Positions 1-8,528 of a DNA stretch of 64,000 nucleotides are shown here, piece by piece (within the stretch, counting starts at the first letter, position 1; each line of letters starts with the position of its first letter). The notes beneath the pieces are model-generated. The model did not search any database. It was not told the DNA's origin and saw nothing but the letters and a program-made list of their open reading frames with translations. The stretch is from Tolypothrix bouteillei VB521301 (GTDB lineage Bacteria > Cyanobacteriota > Cyanobacteriia > Cyanobacteriales > Nostocaceae): positions 1,706,717-1,770,716 of the forward strand of contig NZ_JHEG04000001.1 in assembly GCF_000760695.4 (NCBI RefSeq). The letters run 5' to 3'. Made by a program: the position numbers and the translations under genes.

Positions 1-1
1 T

Positions 2-1591
2 TTTATGCCTCGTCGTCCTGTTGTAGATCGTAACAGAGATTTACTAGCAATTGACCGTCCTGTCTACACTTTATATGCTCATCCCAAGCTGTTTTCAAAA
101 ACTAACAAAGAAATGGCAGCACAGCTTGCCTCCATATTAGATAAAGATGCAACTGAGTTAGAAAACAAGTTTGATAACAAAAAAACTGGCATTACATTAG
201 CCGTTGCGTTACCAGAAGAAGTTGCCGATCGCCTAACTGCACTTCATCTAAACGGGCTTGAGTTAATTCAAAAATATTCTCGATTCTACCCACAGCAAGA
301 TTTAGTTTCAGAAGTAGTAGGATATGTCAACGTTGACCGTCGGGGTCAAGCAGGCGTGGAATACAGTCAAGAAAAATTACTAGAGCGTTCCGTTCAAACC
401 ATGCGCTTGAGTAGAGCAGGGAACGGAGCAATCATGCCAGATTATGCTCCTGAGGGTTTCCTCAATTTTGATGACCTGCGATTGCAATTAACTCTTGATA
501 ACCGCTTGCAGAGAGTAGCCCGTTTTGCGCTAAAAGAGCAGATGAAAAAATATAAGGCAAAACGGGGAGCGGTTATTGTTATGGATGCTTGGGATGGTTC
601 GCTACTTGCCCTAGTCAGCCAACCCAGTTATGATGCAAATGAATATTCCAAAGCAGATATTTCACTGTTTAAAAACTGGACGGTAGCAGATCTGTACGAA
701 CCAGGGTCAACCTTTAAACCTTTAAATATAGCTATTGCCTTAGAAGAAGGAATAATTAAACCTGAAGACACATTCAACGATAACGGGTCCATTCAGGTTG
801 CCGATCGCGTCATCAGAAATGCCGAAAACAAACGTTTTGGGCGGCTGAACATAGCTCAAGTCTTGCAAAATTCTAGCAATATTGCAATGGTGCAAATTAT
901 TCAAAGATTGCGACCGTCAGTTTATTACGGTTGGTTAGAACGTTTGGGCTTGGGGCAAAGTGTGGATACAGATTTGCCTTTTGCAGTCAACAGTCAGCTA
1001 AAAAGTCAAGAACAATTTCTGGCTACGCCAGTTGAACCCGCAACCACTTCCTTCGGTCAGGGCTTTTCTTTAACACCATTGCAGCTAGTACAAATGCATG
1101 GTGCTTTAGCCAATGGCGGTAAATTAGTCGCGCCTCATGTAGTTAAAGCACTTGTCGATAGTAAAGGACAAGTCCACTATTCGCCCATAAGACCAGCACC
1201 CCGCCAAATTTTCTCCTACGCGACTAGTCGCAAAGTTGTAGAAATGATGGAAACTGTAGTTGATGATGGAACAGGAAAAGCATCTCAAATTCCTGGATAC
1301 CGCATTGCTGGTAAAACAGGTACAGCACAAAAAGCTAGTGCTGCAGGTGGATACATCATCGGGGCTAAAATCACTAGCTTTGTAGGTATCATGCCAGTAG
1401 AAGCTCCGCGTTATGTAGTGTTGGCGTTGGTAGATGAGCCAAAAGGAAATCATGCCTTTGGTAGTACTGTTGCTGCACCAATCGTGAAGACAGTGATGGA
1501 AGCCCTGATTACCACAGAACAACTTCCACCGAGTAAGCTTGTACCAAGTCAACTTATGAATCCAACTCCAACTCCAAGTACCACACCTTAA
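2..1591 (+). CDS. ftsI: Penicillin-binding protein 2/FtsI-type peptidoglycan transpeptidase (5' partial)
   Basis: Class B penicillin-binding protein that cross-links septal peptidoglycan in the periplasm. The transpeptidase triad is visible, numbering from the first ATG at 5: SxxK as S235-T-F-K238, SxN as S290-S-N292, and KTG at 437-439. The N-terminal part has the PBP dimerisation motif RPVVDRN. The reading frame is open to the left edge and the usual cytoplasmic tail and single membrane anchor (about 60-80 residues) are missing, so the true start lies outside the window and the ATG at 5 is internal. The C-terminus ends in a Pro/Thr-rich tail. Without the upstream neighbours, ftsI cannot be separated with certainty from another class B PBP. 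Confidence 0.93.
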   Translation, partial: FMPRRPVVDRNRDLLAIDRPVYTLYAHPKLFSKTNKEMAAQLASILDKDATELENKFDNKKTGITLAVALPEEVADRLTALHLNGLELIQKYSRFYPQQDLVSEVVGYVNVDRRGQAGVEYSQEKLLERSVQTMRLSRAGNGAIMPDYAPEGFLNFDDLRLQLTLDNRLQRVARFALKEQMKKYKAKRGAVIVMDAWDGSLLALVSQPSYDANEYSKADISLFKNWTVADLYEPGSTFKPLNIAIALEEGIIKPEDTFNDNGSIQVADRVIRNAENKRFGRLNIAQVLQNSSNIAMVQIIQRLRPSVYYGWLERLGLGQSVDTDLPFAVNSQLKSQEQFLATPVEPATTSFGQGFSLTPLQLVQMHGALANGGKLVAPHVVKALVDSKGQVHYSPIRPAPRQIFSYATSRKVVEMMETVVDDGTGKASQIPGYRIAGKTGTAQKASAAGGYIIGAKITSFVGIMPVEAPRYVVLALVDEPKGNHAFGSTVAAPIVKTVMEALITTEQLPPSKLVPSQLMNPTPTPSTTP

Positions 1592-1901
1592 GGGACTCGT
1601 GGATTTTAAATTTTGGATTGGCGATTGGGGACTATTCAATTCTCCCTTGTCTCCCTTATCCCCCACTCCCCTATGTGTCTGTAGTATGAATCATGGGTGG
1701 AAAGCTTAACTTTTCTTTATCACTTGGGGGAGATGTATTTAAGGCTACTTGATAGGAATTATATAAGTATCTAGCGCCGAACTCAGACTAGTAAATTAAA
1801 TCAGTTTTACCCATTTAATCTACTAGGGACAAGTATTAAAAAATACTTGTTCTATATGAGTTGGCAATTTTTACTTGTGATTTTTTACTTTTGAATTGCT
1901 T
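1592..1901. other. Intergenic spacer, no gene recognised
   Basis: A C-rich stretch around 1640-1672 (CTCCCTTGTCTCCC-like) resembles short filler repeats seen elsewhere in this window. The rest is AT-rich and presumably carries the promoter of the next gene. No hairpin with a T-run was found directly after the ftsI stop. Confidence 0.5.
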
Positions 1902-2990
1902 ATGTCCCCTATCGCAAACGCTGAAAGAAAAAATACGCAGATAGAGGAAATTATAAATACAAATTATGACCGTGCGGAGCGGCAATTTGTAGAGCTGCTT
2001 GCGACAGAGGATTTGGATCGAAAACTCGAGGCTAAGCCAGAACTCAAGCGTGAGTTTGAAAGTACTCTCTCTGTAGCAATTCGCGCTGCTTACCAAAATG
2101 GTGCAGGTGATAATGCTGCTCACCTCTTTCTTCAGCGAGTCCTTTACCGTATTAATCGTCTGAATTTGTTTTGGTATGACGATTTGCGGCATTACGTAAA
2201 TGAGCGCTCCTTTTATTTGTACAAGGTACGCGACCAAATAGAATCAGCTTGGCAAGAGTGGGAGCTATCACAGATCGATGTCAAAGCATTAAGACAATTG
2301 GATGTTAAAAGTGTTCAGCAAGCGCTCATTGAGCGTTCTGCTTATGACTTAGATCCCGAATTGTCAGAAGACAGCCTTTATATACGCAATTCTATGAGCG
2401 AGGCGGGCTACCGTCACTTACTCGCTATTGGTTCATTTGACGGTCTGGTAGAAGGTAGTCGCCTTTCCCGAATTCTTGGCGGTGCTGCTAATGAAGTGCA
2501 ATGTACTTTAATAAGGGTGCTGCTAGAAGAATATGGAAATGGACGTTTTCCTCGCAAGCACTCTACTTTCTTTGCCCAAATGTTAGATGAGTTTGGGATG
2601 AATACCGAACCTGAAGGATATTTTGATTTGGTTCCCTGGGAGGTACTTGCTAACGACAATAATAATTTCTTACTGACTGAATGCAAGCGTTATTTCCTGC
2701 GATATAACGGTGGTCTTACCTATTTTGAGGTAGCTGGACCTGCGGCTTACAAAAATTATCTTGCTGCAGCACAACGATTGGGGCTTTCGGAAGCAGCAAT
2801 GGGCTATTGGGAATTGCACATCCGGGAAGACGAACGTCACGGACGTTGGATGTTGGATAATGTCGCTTTGCCTCTAGCAGAAATGTATCCCAATGAAGCT
2901 TGGCAACTTGTACTTGGCTACGACCAAGAAAAGCTTATGGGCGATCGCGCTGCTAATGCTGTTGTGCGATCGATACGGAAAAATGGCTGA
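1902..2990 (+). CDS. Iron-containing redox enzyme family protein (haem-oxygenase-like fold)
   Basis: About 362 residues, soluble, all-alpha in character. The C-terminal half (about 190-350) resembles the haem-oxygenase-like di-iron oxidase (HDO) family, with a Glu/His-rich helix WELHIREDERHG and the preceding segment FEVAGPAAYKNYL, which carries a candidate Glu ligand. Members of this family oxidatively modify small substrates such as amino acids or fatty acids; the substrate here is unknown. An in-frame TTG occurs at 1896, but the ATG at 1902 gives a more natural start (MSPIANAER). The N-terminal 150 residues are conserved-looking but not recognised. It appears monocistronic. Confidence 0.72.
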   Translation: MSPIANAERKNTQIEEIINTNYDRAERQFVELLATEDLDRKLEAKPELKREFESTLSVAIRAAYQNGAGDNAAHLFLQRVLYRINRLNLFWYDDLRHYVNERSFYLYKVRDQIESAWQEWELSQIDVKALRQLDVKSVQQALIERSAYDLDPELSEDSLYIRNSMSEAGYRHLLAIGSFDGLVEGSRLSRILGGAANEVQCTLIRVLLEEYGNGRFPRKHSTFFAQMLDEFGMNTEPEGYFDLVPWEVLANDNNNFLLTECKRYFLRYNGGLTYFEVAGPAAYKNYLAAAQRLGLSEAAMGYWELHIREDERHGRWMLDNVALPLAEMYPNEAWQLVLGYDQEKLMGDRAANAVVRSIRKNG

Positions 2991-2999
2991 TGGCTAATT

Positions 3000-3235
3000 G
3001 CTGATGGCTAATGGTGAGTCCAGTGCTGTAGGCGGGTTTCCCGCCGTAGTAGGCAACTGGCGTATAGCACTGCGGGTATAGCTTTGCATCGCGTATAGCC
3101 CTTGCAGGCATAGGAGAAAGGCAACACGGAGTATGTGCCTTGCACACAGCGTTTCCGCTCCTGAGATACCTGAAGGGCTAATTGCTAATTACTAATGGTG
3201 AATCCAGTGTTGCTGGTACGTTTCCTAATTGGGGT
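3000..3235. repeat. Cyanobacterial intergenic repeat cluster
   Basis: Two related segments, each containing GCTAAT-type short repeats followed by ATGGTGA(G/A)TCCAGTG, start near 3009 and 3194. The first continues into GGCGGGTTTCCCGCC (perfect inverted arms GGCGGG/CCCGCC) and AGGCAACTGGCG, a type of spacer repeat common in Nostocales genomes. No coding potential was seen. It fills most of the 307-bp gap between the two genes. Confidence 0.55.
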
Positions 3236-3297
3236 GGGCATTGCCTATCCTCTAGGTTCTCATTCCTAAACAATCGTTCAATTCATGCGAGAAATTT

Positions 3298-4011
3298 ATG
3301 AAAGTTGAAACTCCAATGAAAGAAGTCTTTTATTGCCCGGAGGAATCTAATTTCTATTCAAATTGTTTGGAAAACTTAGTCCTGAGAAATTGTAATGAAT
3401 CAGAGTGCATTGTTGAATTTGGTTCGGGGGATGGTAGCCCTGTTATTAACTCTCTTTTAAGAAATAGATTTGAAGGTTTAATACAAGGATTTGAATTAAA
3501 TTCTGCTGCTTGGAAAACTGCTAACTCATACATAGATGAGTATAATTTAAATCAGAAATACATTATTCATAACTCATGTCTGTTCGAGTCTTCTCAACCA
3601 GAAGCTGAATATTTAGTAGCTAATCCTCCGTATTTACCTGCACCAGACCAAGATATTTATATGCCTTTGTTATTTGGTGGCATAGATGGTGCAACAGTTA
3701 CAAATAATCTTTTATCTTTGGATTACCAAAATGTGTTACTTTTAGTATCTAGTTACTCGAATCCACAAAGTACAATTAATCATGCAAAAGCTAATGGTTA
3801 TTCTGTTAGCAAATTTTTTGTTTTGCCTTTAAAGTTTGGTTACTATAGCTCTGAACCAAAAGTTAAGAAGCATATTGAAGAGTTACGCAAACATGGAATG
3901 GCTTTTTATTCTGGGGATTATTACTATCTTGCCGGGGTTTTATTTGAAAAATTAGATCGGGCGAAAGTTGATTTATCTCAGGAGTTAGAGAAGTTGATGA
4001 CGAGTTTGTAG
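3298..4011 (+). CDS. Class I SAM-dependent methyltransferase, PrmC/HemK-like
   Basis: A 237-residue Rossmann-fold methyltransferase. Motif I is VEFGSGDGSP near residues 39-48. The NPPY motif (VANPPYLPAP, about 109-118) is typical of enzymes that methylate amide or amino nitrogens, such as PrmC/HemK glutamine methyltransferases and some N6-adenine or RNA methylases. It lacks the N-terminal helical domain of true PrmC, so the substrate is uncertain. The start at 3298 fits the alignment-like beginning but has no strong Shine-Dalgarno sequence. It is not in an operon: the spacer before it carries repeats and a MITE-like element follows. Confidence 0.7.
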   Translation: MKVETPMKEVFYCPEESNFYSNCLENLVLRNCNESECIVEFGSGDGSPVINSLLRNRFEGLIQGFELNSAAWKTANSYIDEYNLNQKYIIHNSCLFESSQPEAEYLVANPPYLPAPDQDIYMPLLFGGIDGATVTNNLLSLDYQNVLLLVSSYSNPQSTINHAKANGYSVSKFFVLPLKFGYYSSEPKVKKHIEELRKHGMAFYSGDYYYLAGVLFEKLDRAKVDLSQELEKLMTSL

Positions 4012-4019
4012 ATATTATG

Positions 4020-4125
4020 TAGCAATCCTATTTGAATTGTAAAACTTACTTTTTTAAATGAAACGCAGACGCGTAGTGAACCCAAAAGGAAGAAAGAGGA
4101 TTTTACAAATTATTTAGGATTGCTA
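4020..4125. mobile_element. MITE-like element with 26-bp imperfect terminal inverted repeats
   Basis: The left arm at 4020-4045 (begins TAGCAATCCTA) and the right arm at 4100-4125 (ends TAGGATTGCTA) are inverted copies differing at about five positions. The roughly 54-bp centre has no ORF. Size and structure fit a non-autonomous miniature inverted-repeat element or a folded intergenic repeat. It starts 9 bp after the stop of the methyltransferase gene, so its hairpin might also end that transcript. No clear target-site duplication was identified. Confidence 0.6.
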
Positions 4126-4182
4126 TAGATCTGCCATTTAATTTTTTAAAAAGTTGTAAGAGGTTCAATTCCTAATCTACAA

Positions 4183-4341
4183 TTAACTGTCACCTATAAT
4201 GGCTGAAAAGATATTCCAAATAAACATTAAAAAAGCTGATGCTAGCAAAAAAAGCATTAAGCTAGCCAGTGCAGCAAAGGGAGCAGTAATCAACAGTAAT
4301 AAAAAGACAAATACTAAAGAAGTTAACAAGATTCTATTCAT
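4183..4341 (-). CDS. Small hydrophobic membrane protein (52 aa), candidate
   Basis: Reading the minus strand from ATG at 4341 to TAA at 4183 gives a 52-residue peptide starting MNRILLTSLV. It is almost entirely hydrophobic and ends WNIFSAIIGDS. It could form two short or one long helical membrane segment, with a positive N-terminus (N-R) and an acidic C-terminus. The composition is much less random than the overlapping plus-strand 52-codon frame (Lys/Asn-rich). Upstream is only a weak purine stretch (TTAGAGAAT). The family was not recognised. Small membrane proteins of this size are common in cyanobacteria; whether this one is expressed is unknown. Confidence 0.5.
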   Translation of the reverse strand: MNRILLTSLVFVFLLLLITAPFAALASLMLFLLASAFLMFIWNIFSAIIGDS

Positions 4342-4537
4342 ATTCTCTAACTGTTAGTTAATTTCTATTTTTTATTATTCTTGACTCTACAAATTACGTC
4401 ATCACTTAAAGACAGAATTGTTTCTCATACTGTTGACATAAGTGATATTATTTAGGTGGTAAATGCATATAGTGTTGCACTAAGTTGTCTGTAAGTGCAA
4501 ATTTTAGGCTAAAAGTTTATACTAAGTAGCGATAACA
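4342..4537. other. Spacer between small ORF and AraC regulator
   Basis: AT-rich region between two divergent starts. A TTGACA hexamer lies at about 4433, but no good -10 box at normal spacing was found. It presumably contains the promoter of the AraC-family gene. Confidence 0.35.
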
Positions 4538-5431
4538 ATGCCTGAAGGTAAAGTTCCACCAGATCGGGATATAGATGCACATCTGGCAAAGGATAAATTT
4601 GGAATACCAATGCTTTCAAGTGAGAAGGCAGGATGGAACAATATTCTTGTTGAATACTGGCAAATGCCAGCTCACGAGCTCCCTCCACAATTATTATCTG
4701 ACTATATAATTAACCTGCATTTTAAGGGTATGACAAAAGCGGAAATTATGTGGGACGGGCGTCTTCTAAGCAAAAACTTTACACGCGGTGAAATCACTAT
4801 TCTTCCTCCGGGTATGTCGTGTAAAGGTATTAGTTTGGAGGATAGTGATTTTTTGGTACTGCGCCTTCAACCAAATCTTATTACCCAAGTAGCAGGGGAA
4901 TTAGGTTATACAGAGCAAATTGAAATTGCACCTAATTTGGGAGTTTTAAGTCCCCAAATTCAGAATATTGGGTTGGCACTTAAGGGAGAATTGGAGTCTG
5001 GATGTTTATCTGGGCGTCTTTACGGAGAATCTCTAGCTACTGCACTCGCAAGCCATCTCCTACAGCAACACTCGACCTTTAAGCAAAATATTGAATCTTA
5101 CACCGGAGGTTTACCCAAGTATAAGCTCTGTAAAATACTTGAGTATATTAACGAAAATCTTGAACGCGAGTTGACACTTGCAGAACTTGCTAGTGTGGCG
5201 GAAATAAGTTCCTATCATTTTGCTCGCTTGTTTAAGCAATCTACAGGTTTTACTCCACATCAATACGTGATTAATTGCAGAATCGAGCGAGCCAAAAAAC
5301 TGCTAGCAGAGAAACAATTGTCTATTGCTGAAATTGGTGATGCTATTGGTTTTCAAAGCCCAAGTCATTTCATTGCGCTCTTTCGCAAGCGTATGGCGAT
5401 GACACCAAAAGCTTATCGCGATCGCTTATAG
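4538..5431 (+). CDS. AraC/XylS-family transcriptional regulator
   Basis: 297 residues. The C-terminal 100 residues form the double helix-turn-helix domain: ILEYINENLERELTLAELA, SSYHFARLFKQSTGFTPHQY, then a second HTH around IAEIGDAIGFQSPSHF and the conserved end TPKAYRDRL. The N-terminal 190 residues are a divergent sensor/dimerisation domain of the cupin-like class. It is a DNA-binding regulator of unknown ligand. It faces the FAD/Rieske gene convergently, so no target is evident from the neighbourhood; an own-promoter role is possible. Confidence 0.9.
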   Translation: MPEGKVPPDRDIDAHLAKDKFGIPMLSSEKAGWNNILVEYWQMPAHELPPQLLSDYIINLHFKGMTKAEIMWDGRLLSKNFTRGEITILPPGMSCKGISLEDSDFLVLRLQPNLITQVAGELGYTEQIEIAPNLGVLSPQIQNIGLALKGELESGCLSGRLYGESLATALASHLLQQHSTFKQNIESYTGGLPKYKLCKILEYINENLERELTLAELASVAEISSYHFARLFKQSTGFTPHQYVINCRIERAKKLLAEKQLSIAEIGDAIGFQSPSHFIALFRKRMAMTPKAYRDRL

Positions 5432-5644
5432 CTTGAACTTCTCGCAAGCTTGTGACATTTTCCGCAAGAATTGAATACCGTACAATATTTTGGTATTGCT
5501 AAAGTTATATGTAATAACAAAGCGCTGATATATACTACATTGCAAGTTTCTACAGATGCTTAAATACCCTACATACAAAATAGGAGTGCGCCAAAGTATG
5601 TAACACGTTTTTTTGTCCCTGATTCATGCCAGATAGCTTTTTTC

Positions 5645-5676
5645 AAAACCCAAGCGTTGAGCCTGGGTTTTTTTGT
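5645..5676 (+). terminator. Rho-independent terminator
   Basis: AACCCAaGC and GCcTGGGTT form a stem around a GTTGA loop and are followed by seven T residues. It lies 215 nt after the AraC gene and just before the 3' end of the convergent FAD/Rieske gene. The minus strand has only a weak T-run, so it probably serves the plus strand. Confidence 0.75.
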
Positions 5677-5689
5677 CTTGATACCATCG

Positions 5690-7666
5690 CTAAATCTGCA
5701 GTAATCCCTCTGGATTAACTGTCAAAAGAATTCGTCTTTGCAAGCCTTCTTGGTATAAAATTTCATTAGCGGCTAGCAAGCCACTACTGACTGCTCTTTC
5801 CATTAACCCACAAGGGAAAGGCATTTTTACCCAATCTCCAGCAAATATCAAGTTAGAAATAGAAGTGCTTGTTTCTGGACGTTTGGCATAGCTGTTTGGT
5901 GGATACCCGGAAAAATTCTTTTGATTTACTAATTCGCGGTGCAGCATTTTTGCTTGCTTTAACTCTGGCACAATTGCATAGAGTTCTCGCTCAAAAGTCG
6001 TTAACAATGCTTCTTGGGTAGGAAATTGTTTTTCTTTGTAGCAGTAAGCGTGTAACTCCACTACACTACCACCAGTCCGTTTCGCCCACTCAATAAATTG
6101 CTCTTGAATGCGGTGATACAAGGTAATGCTATCCGTAAGTTGGTAGCCAGATAAAGATGTAAAATTGCTGTGTTCCCACTCAAAGTCCCGGTCGAACCAA
6201 AAACGACAAACGGCAAAGGGATCGGCGACACTTAAATTTTCGATTTGCGATCGCACTCCCCCATCAACATCCCCTTTCACTTGCTTGAAGAGTTGCTGTA
6301 CGCCCGGTGTATCCGTAGCAAATACATAATAATCTGCTGCGATTTCTATCGTTTTTGGTGACACAGTCTTGTTCCTTGCTGCAACCAATTGTAAATTATT
6401 ATCTTGATGCCGTACAACTTGATATCGCGATAAAGCCTGTTTTGCCGGACCTTTTAGCACTTTACCATCAGAGGCAAAAACTGCTCCATGACAGGGACAG
6501 TGGAAATTTCCATCTTCAGCGATTTTCACAGTACAACCTTGGTGAGTACATTTGAGAGAAACAGCTTCATCAGTTCCACTTTTGAGAGCAAACACTTCAT
6601 CCGCAGCCCCAAAATACTGTATAGACGAGTCATGGCTTGTTTCCCCATTTGAACTGGGCGTCTCTACATCGCAATTTTGCTTCACCCAGAAAGGAACATT
6701 ATTTGCGTGGCTCCCAACAATATAACTTAGGGAAGAAATTTTACCTTGTGCAGCCCGAATTTCACTAATGGTTGTTTCTGTAATAATTTTGTTACCTTTA
6801 CTTTGAATTGCCTTGACAAGAGGTTGCACCAAACTTGTTCCCATATCGTCTTTAGTACCATTAAAAGCAAGCCCCTCTGGGTTACCAAAAAAATAAAAAT
6901 GAAAGAACTGTAGTAGTTCTGCAACACTCATAGCATCTGGTGCATTAAGACTCGACTTGGCAAAAGGCAAAAAATACAAGTCATATAAACCTCGTGGAAA
7001 TTCTTCCTTTACCCACTCAGCTACTGAGATACTATCAAAACGTCGGTAATTTTTTTCACGCTCAAAACCACCAATTGCTTGAAAGACTTCCAAATGTTTT
7101 AACTTGACTAGATTGATCCCCCATTGAAAGCGATTGGGAGATGCGATCGCTAAATCCACGATGTTCCAGGGAAAAGCAGAGTGACTCGGGCGAAACACCT
7201 CTGGTTTGTATTTATGACTGCGGTAAACGACGGAGTAAAAATTTAATGACTGAAAATTCTCCTCAATACCCAATTCGGTCACGAGACTGTTGAGATTGTA
7301 GTATTGGGGAAAAAAGCCATGAAAACCATGTTCCATGTTAAAAGTTTCACCCGCAATTTCAATTTGCCAACTCGCGATTTTGCCACCTAATTGCGGGGAT
7401 TTTTCTAACAGTGTTACCGTGAAGCCTCTTTGAGAGAGTTCATAAGCACAAGCTAAACCAGCTAAACCACCCCCAACCACTACAACACTTTTTTGCTGGC
7501 TGAGCACAGACGGCAAACTTAGGGTATCTTGATAAAAAACTGATGGTTTTGGTTTACTAAACCGAGAGTAACCCAAAATTCCTGTAGTCGCTCCTACACC
7601 AAACAATTGTAGTAACGCACGACGGGAAAGGGTATATGGTTCTGATGAAGTAGATACTTTAGTCAT
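5690..7666 (-). CDS. FAD-dependent carotenoid-desaturase-like oxidoreductase with inserted Rieske [2Fe-2S] domain
   Basis: 658 residues. The N-terminus carries a Tat-like signal (SRRALLQLFG, residues 14-23). The FAD-binding motif VVVGGGLAGLACAYELSQRG (62-81) and LLEKSPQLGGK are typical of the phytoene desaturase/amine oxidase superfamily. Inserted at about 355-425 is a Rieske domain: C373-T-H375-Q-G-C378 and C390-P-C392-H393, with cluster ligands C373, H375, C390, H393 and C378/C392 able to form the stabilising disulfide. The C-terminal FAD-closing segment is FAGDWVKMPFPCGLMERAV. It resembles CrtU/CruE-type enzymes that make aromatic carotenoids, but this substrate assignment is only a suggestion. 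Its start is 25 nt from that of the divergent ABC permease gene. Confidence 0.82.
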   Translation of the reverse strand: MTKVSTSSEPYTLSRRALLQLFGVGATTGILGYSRFSKPKPSVFYQDTLSLPSVLSQQKSVVVVGGGLAGLACAYELSQRGFTVTLLEKSPQLGGKIASWQIEIAGETFNMEHGFHGFFPQYYNLNSLVTELGIEENFQSLNFYSVVYRSHKYKPEVFRPSHSAFPWNIVDLAIASPNRFQWGINLVKLKHLEVFQAIGGFEREKNYRRFDSISVAEWVKEEFPRGLYDLYFLPFAKSSLNAPDAMSVAELLQFFHFYFFGNPEGLAFNGTKDDMGTSLVQPLVKAIQSKGNKIITETTISEIRAAQGKISSLSYIVGSHANNVPFWVKQNCDVETPSSNGETSHDSSIQYFGAADEVFALKSGTDEAVSLKCTHQGCTVKIAEDGNFHCPCHGAVFASDGKVLKGPAKQALSRYQVVRHQDNNLQLVAARNKTVSPKTIEIAADYYVFATDTPGVQQLFKQVKGDVDGGVRSQIENLSVADPFAVCRFWFDRDFEWEHSNFTSLSGYQLTDSITLYHRIQEQFIEWAKRTGGSVVELHAYCYKEKQFPTQEALLTTFERELYAIVPELKQAKMLHRELVNQKNFSGYPPNSYAKRPETSTSISNLIFAGDWVKMPFPCGLMERAVSSGLLAANEILYQEGLQRRILLTVNPEGLLQI

Positions 7667-7691
7667 TTGTTAGTGAATTGATTCCCCACAC

Positions 7692-8465
7692 ATGAAGTAC
7701 TGGTATGAAACAATAGCTGTGACTCAGCGCATTTTGATCGAATTATTACGACGGCGGCGCAGTCTAATTTTTTGGAGTATTTTTCCTATTTCCGTGTTGA
7801 TTCTCAACGGAAATATTCTGGCAGAACGGGCAAAATTGTCAATAGCTCTTGCGTTAGAAAATGCTGCTCCATCAACCTTGGTTGGCGCAGCACTGTTTTT
7901 TAGTTGTTTGGGTGGTAGTGTATCTACTGTTGTTGCAGAACGAGAACAACAAACCCTCAAACGCCTTTTCATTTCTCCCTTAAGTGGTACATCCTATTTT
8001 TTAGGGATTTTTCTGGCTCACAGCTGTATTGGTTTGGGACAAACGTTTCTTGTTTATACGATTGCTGCTTTCTGGGGCGCTCAATTTAAAGGCTCTCTCT
8101 TCTTAGGCTTTACGATCGTATTGATGAGTATAGTTGCTTATGTAGGTTTGGGGTTTATTTTGGGTACACAATTAGCTCGTCGCACTGAAGACGTGAATGC
8201 TTTGGTCGCAGCCTTTGGGGTTCCTTTGTTAATTTTGGGGGGAGTGTTTTTACCCGCTTCTCTATTCCCCAAACGACTGCTTGACATTGCAACATTTAAT
8301 CCGATATATCATATGAATGAAGCCTTATTAGGGGTATCGGCACAAGGGAGTGGATTGACGGATATAGCTTCTCACTTTCAATTTTTATTAGTATTTGCAT
8401 TGTCCATGGTTGTAGGTGGATGGTTGTCTTACCGACGGATGTTGATGGTAGAAAAAAGATTGTAA
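7692..8465 (+). CDS. ABC-2 type transporter permease
   Basis: 257 residues with about six hydrophobic segments. The family signatures are visible: an AEREQQTLKRLFISPLSG-type cytoplasmic loop (about 81-98) following the second membrane span, and a C-terminal block GGVFLPASLFPKRLLDIATFNP (about 177-198). This is the membrane half of an ABC-2 exporter (drug, polysaccharide or lipid class). The ATPase follows 63 nt downstream on the same strand, so the two form the transporter. No convincing Shine-Dalgarno sequence precedes the ATG. The divergent gene begins only 25 nt away, so promoters must overlap coding sequence or each other. Confidence 0.88.
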   Translation: MKYWYETIAVTQRILIELLRRRRSLIFWSIFPISVLILNGNILAERAKLSIALALENAAPSTLVGAALFFSCLGGSVSTVVAEREQQTLKRLFISPLSGTSYFLGIFLAHSCIGLGQTFLVYTIAAFWGAQFKGSLFLGFTIVLMSIVAYVGLGFILGTQLARRTEDVNALVAAFGVPLLILGGVFLPASLFPKRLLDIATFNPIYHMNEALLGVSAQGSGLTDIASHFQFLLVFALSMVVGGWLSYRRMLMVEKRL

Positions 8466-8528
8466 ATTTAGATAGTTGTTAGTTGTTAGTAGTTTCTCCA
8501 CGAACAACTAACCATTTATTATAAAAAT

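Noticed and set aside
3000..3235. Possible tRNA or structured RNA in the repeat cluster
   Set aside because: The stems are short repeat arms and no cloverleaf or T-loop consensus could be placed.
4199..4357. 52-codon Lys/Asn-rich plus-strand frame
   Set aside because: It is the antisense of the hydrophobic minus-strand ORF, whose amino-acid pattern is far more protein-like.
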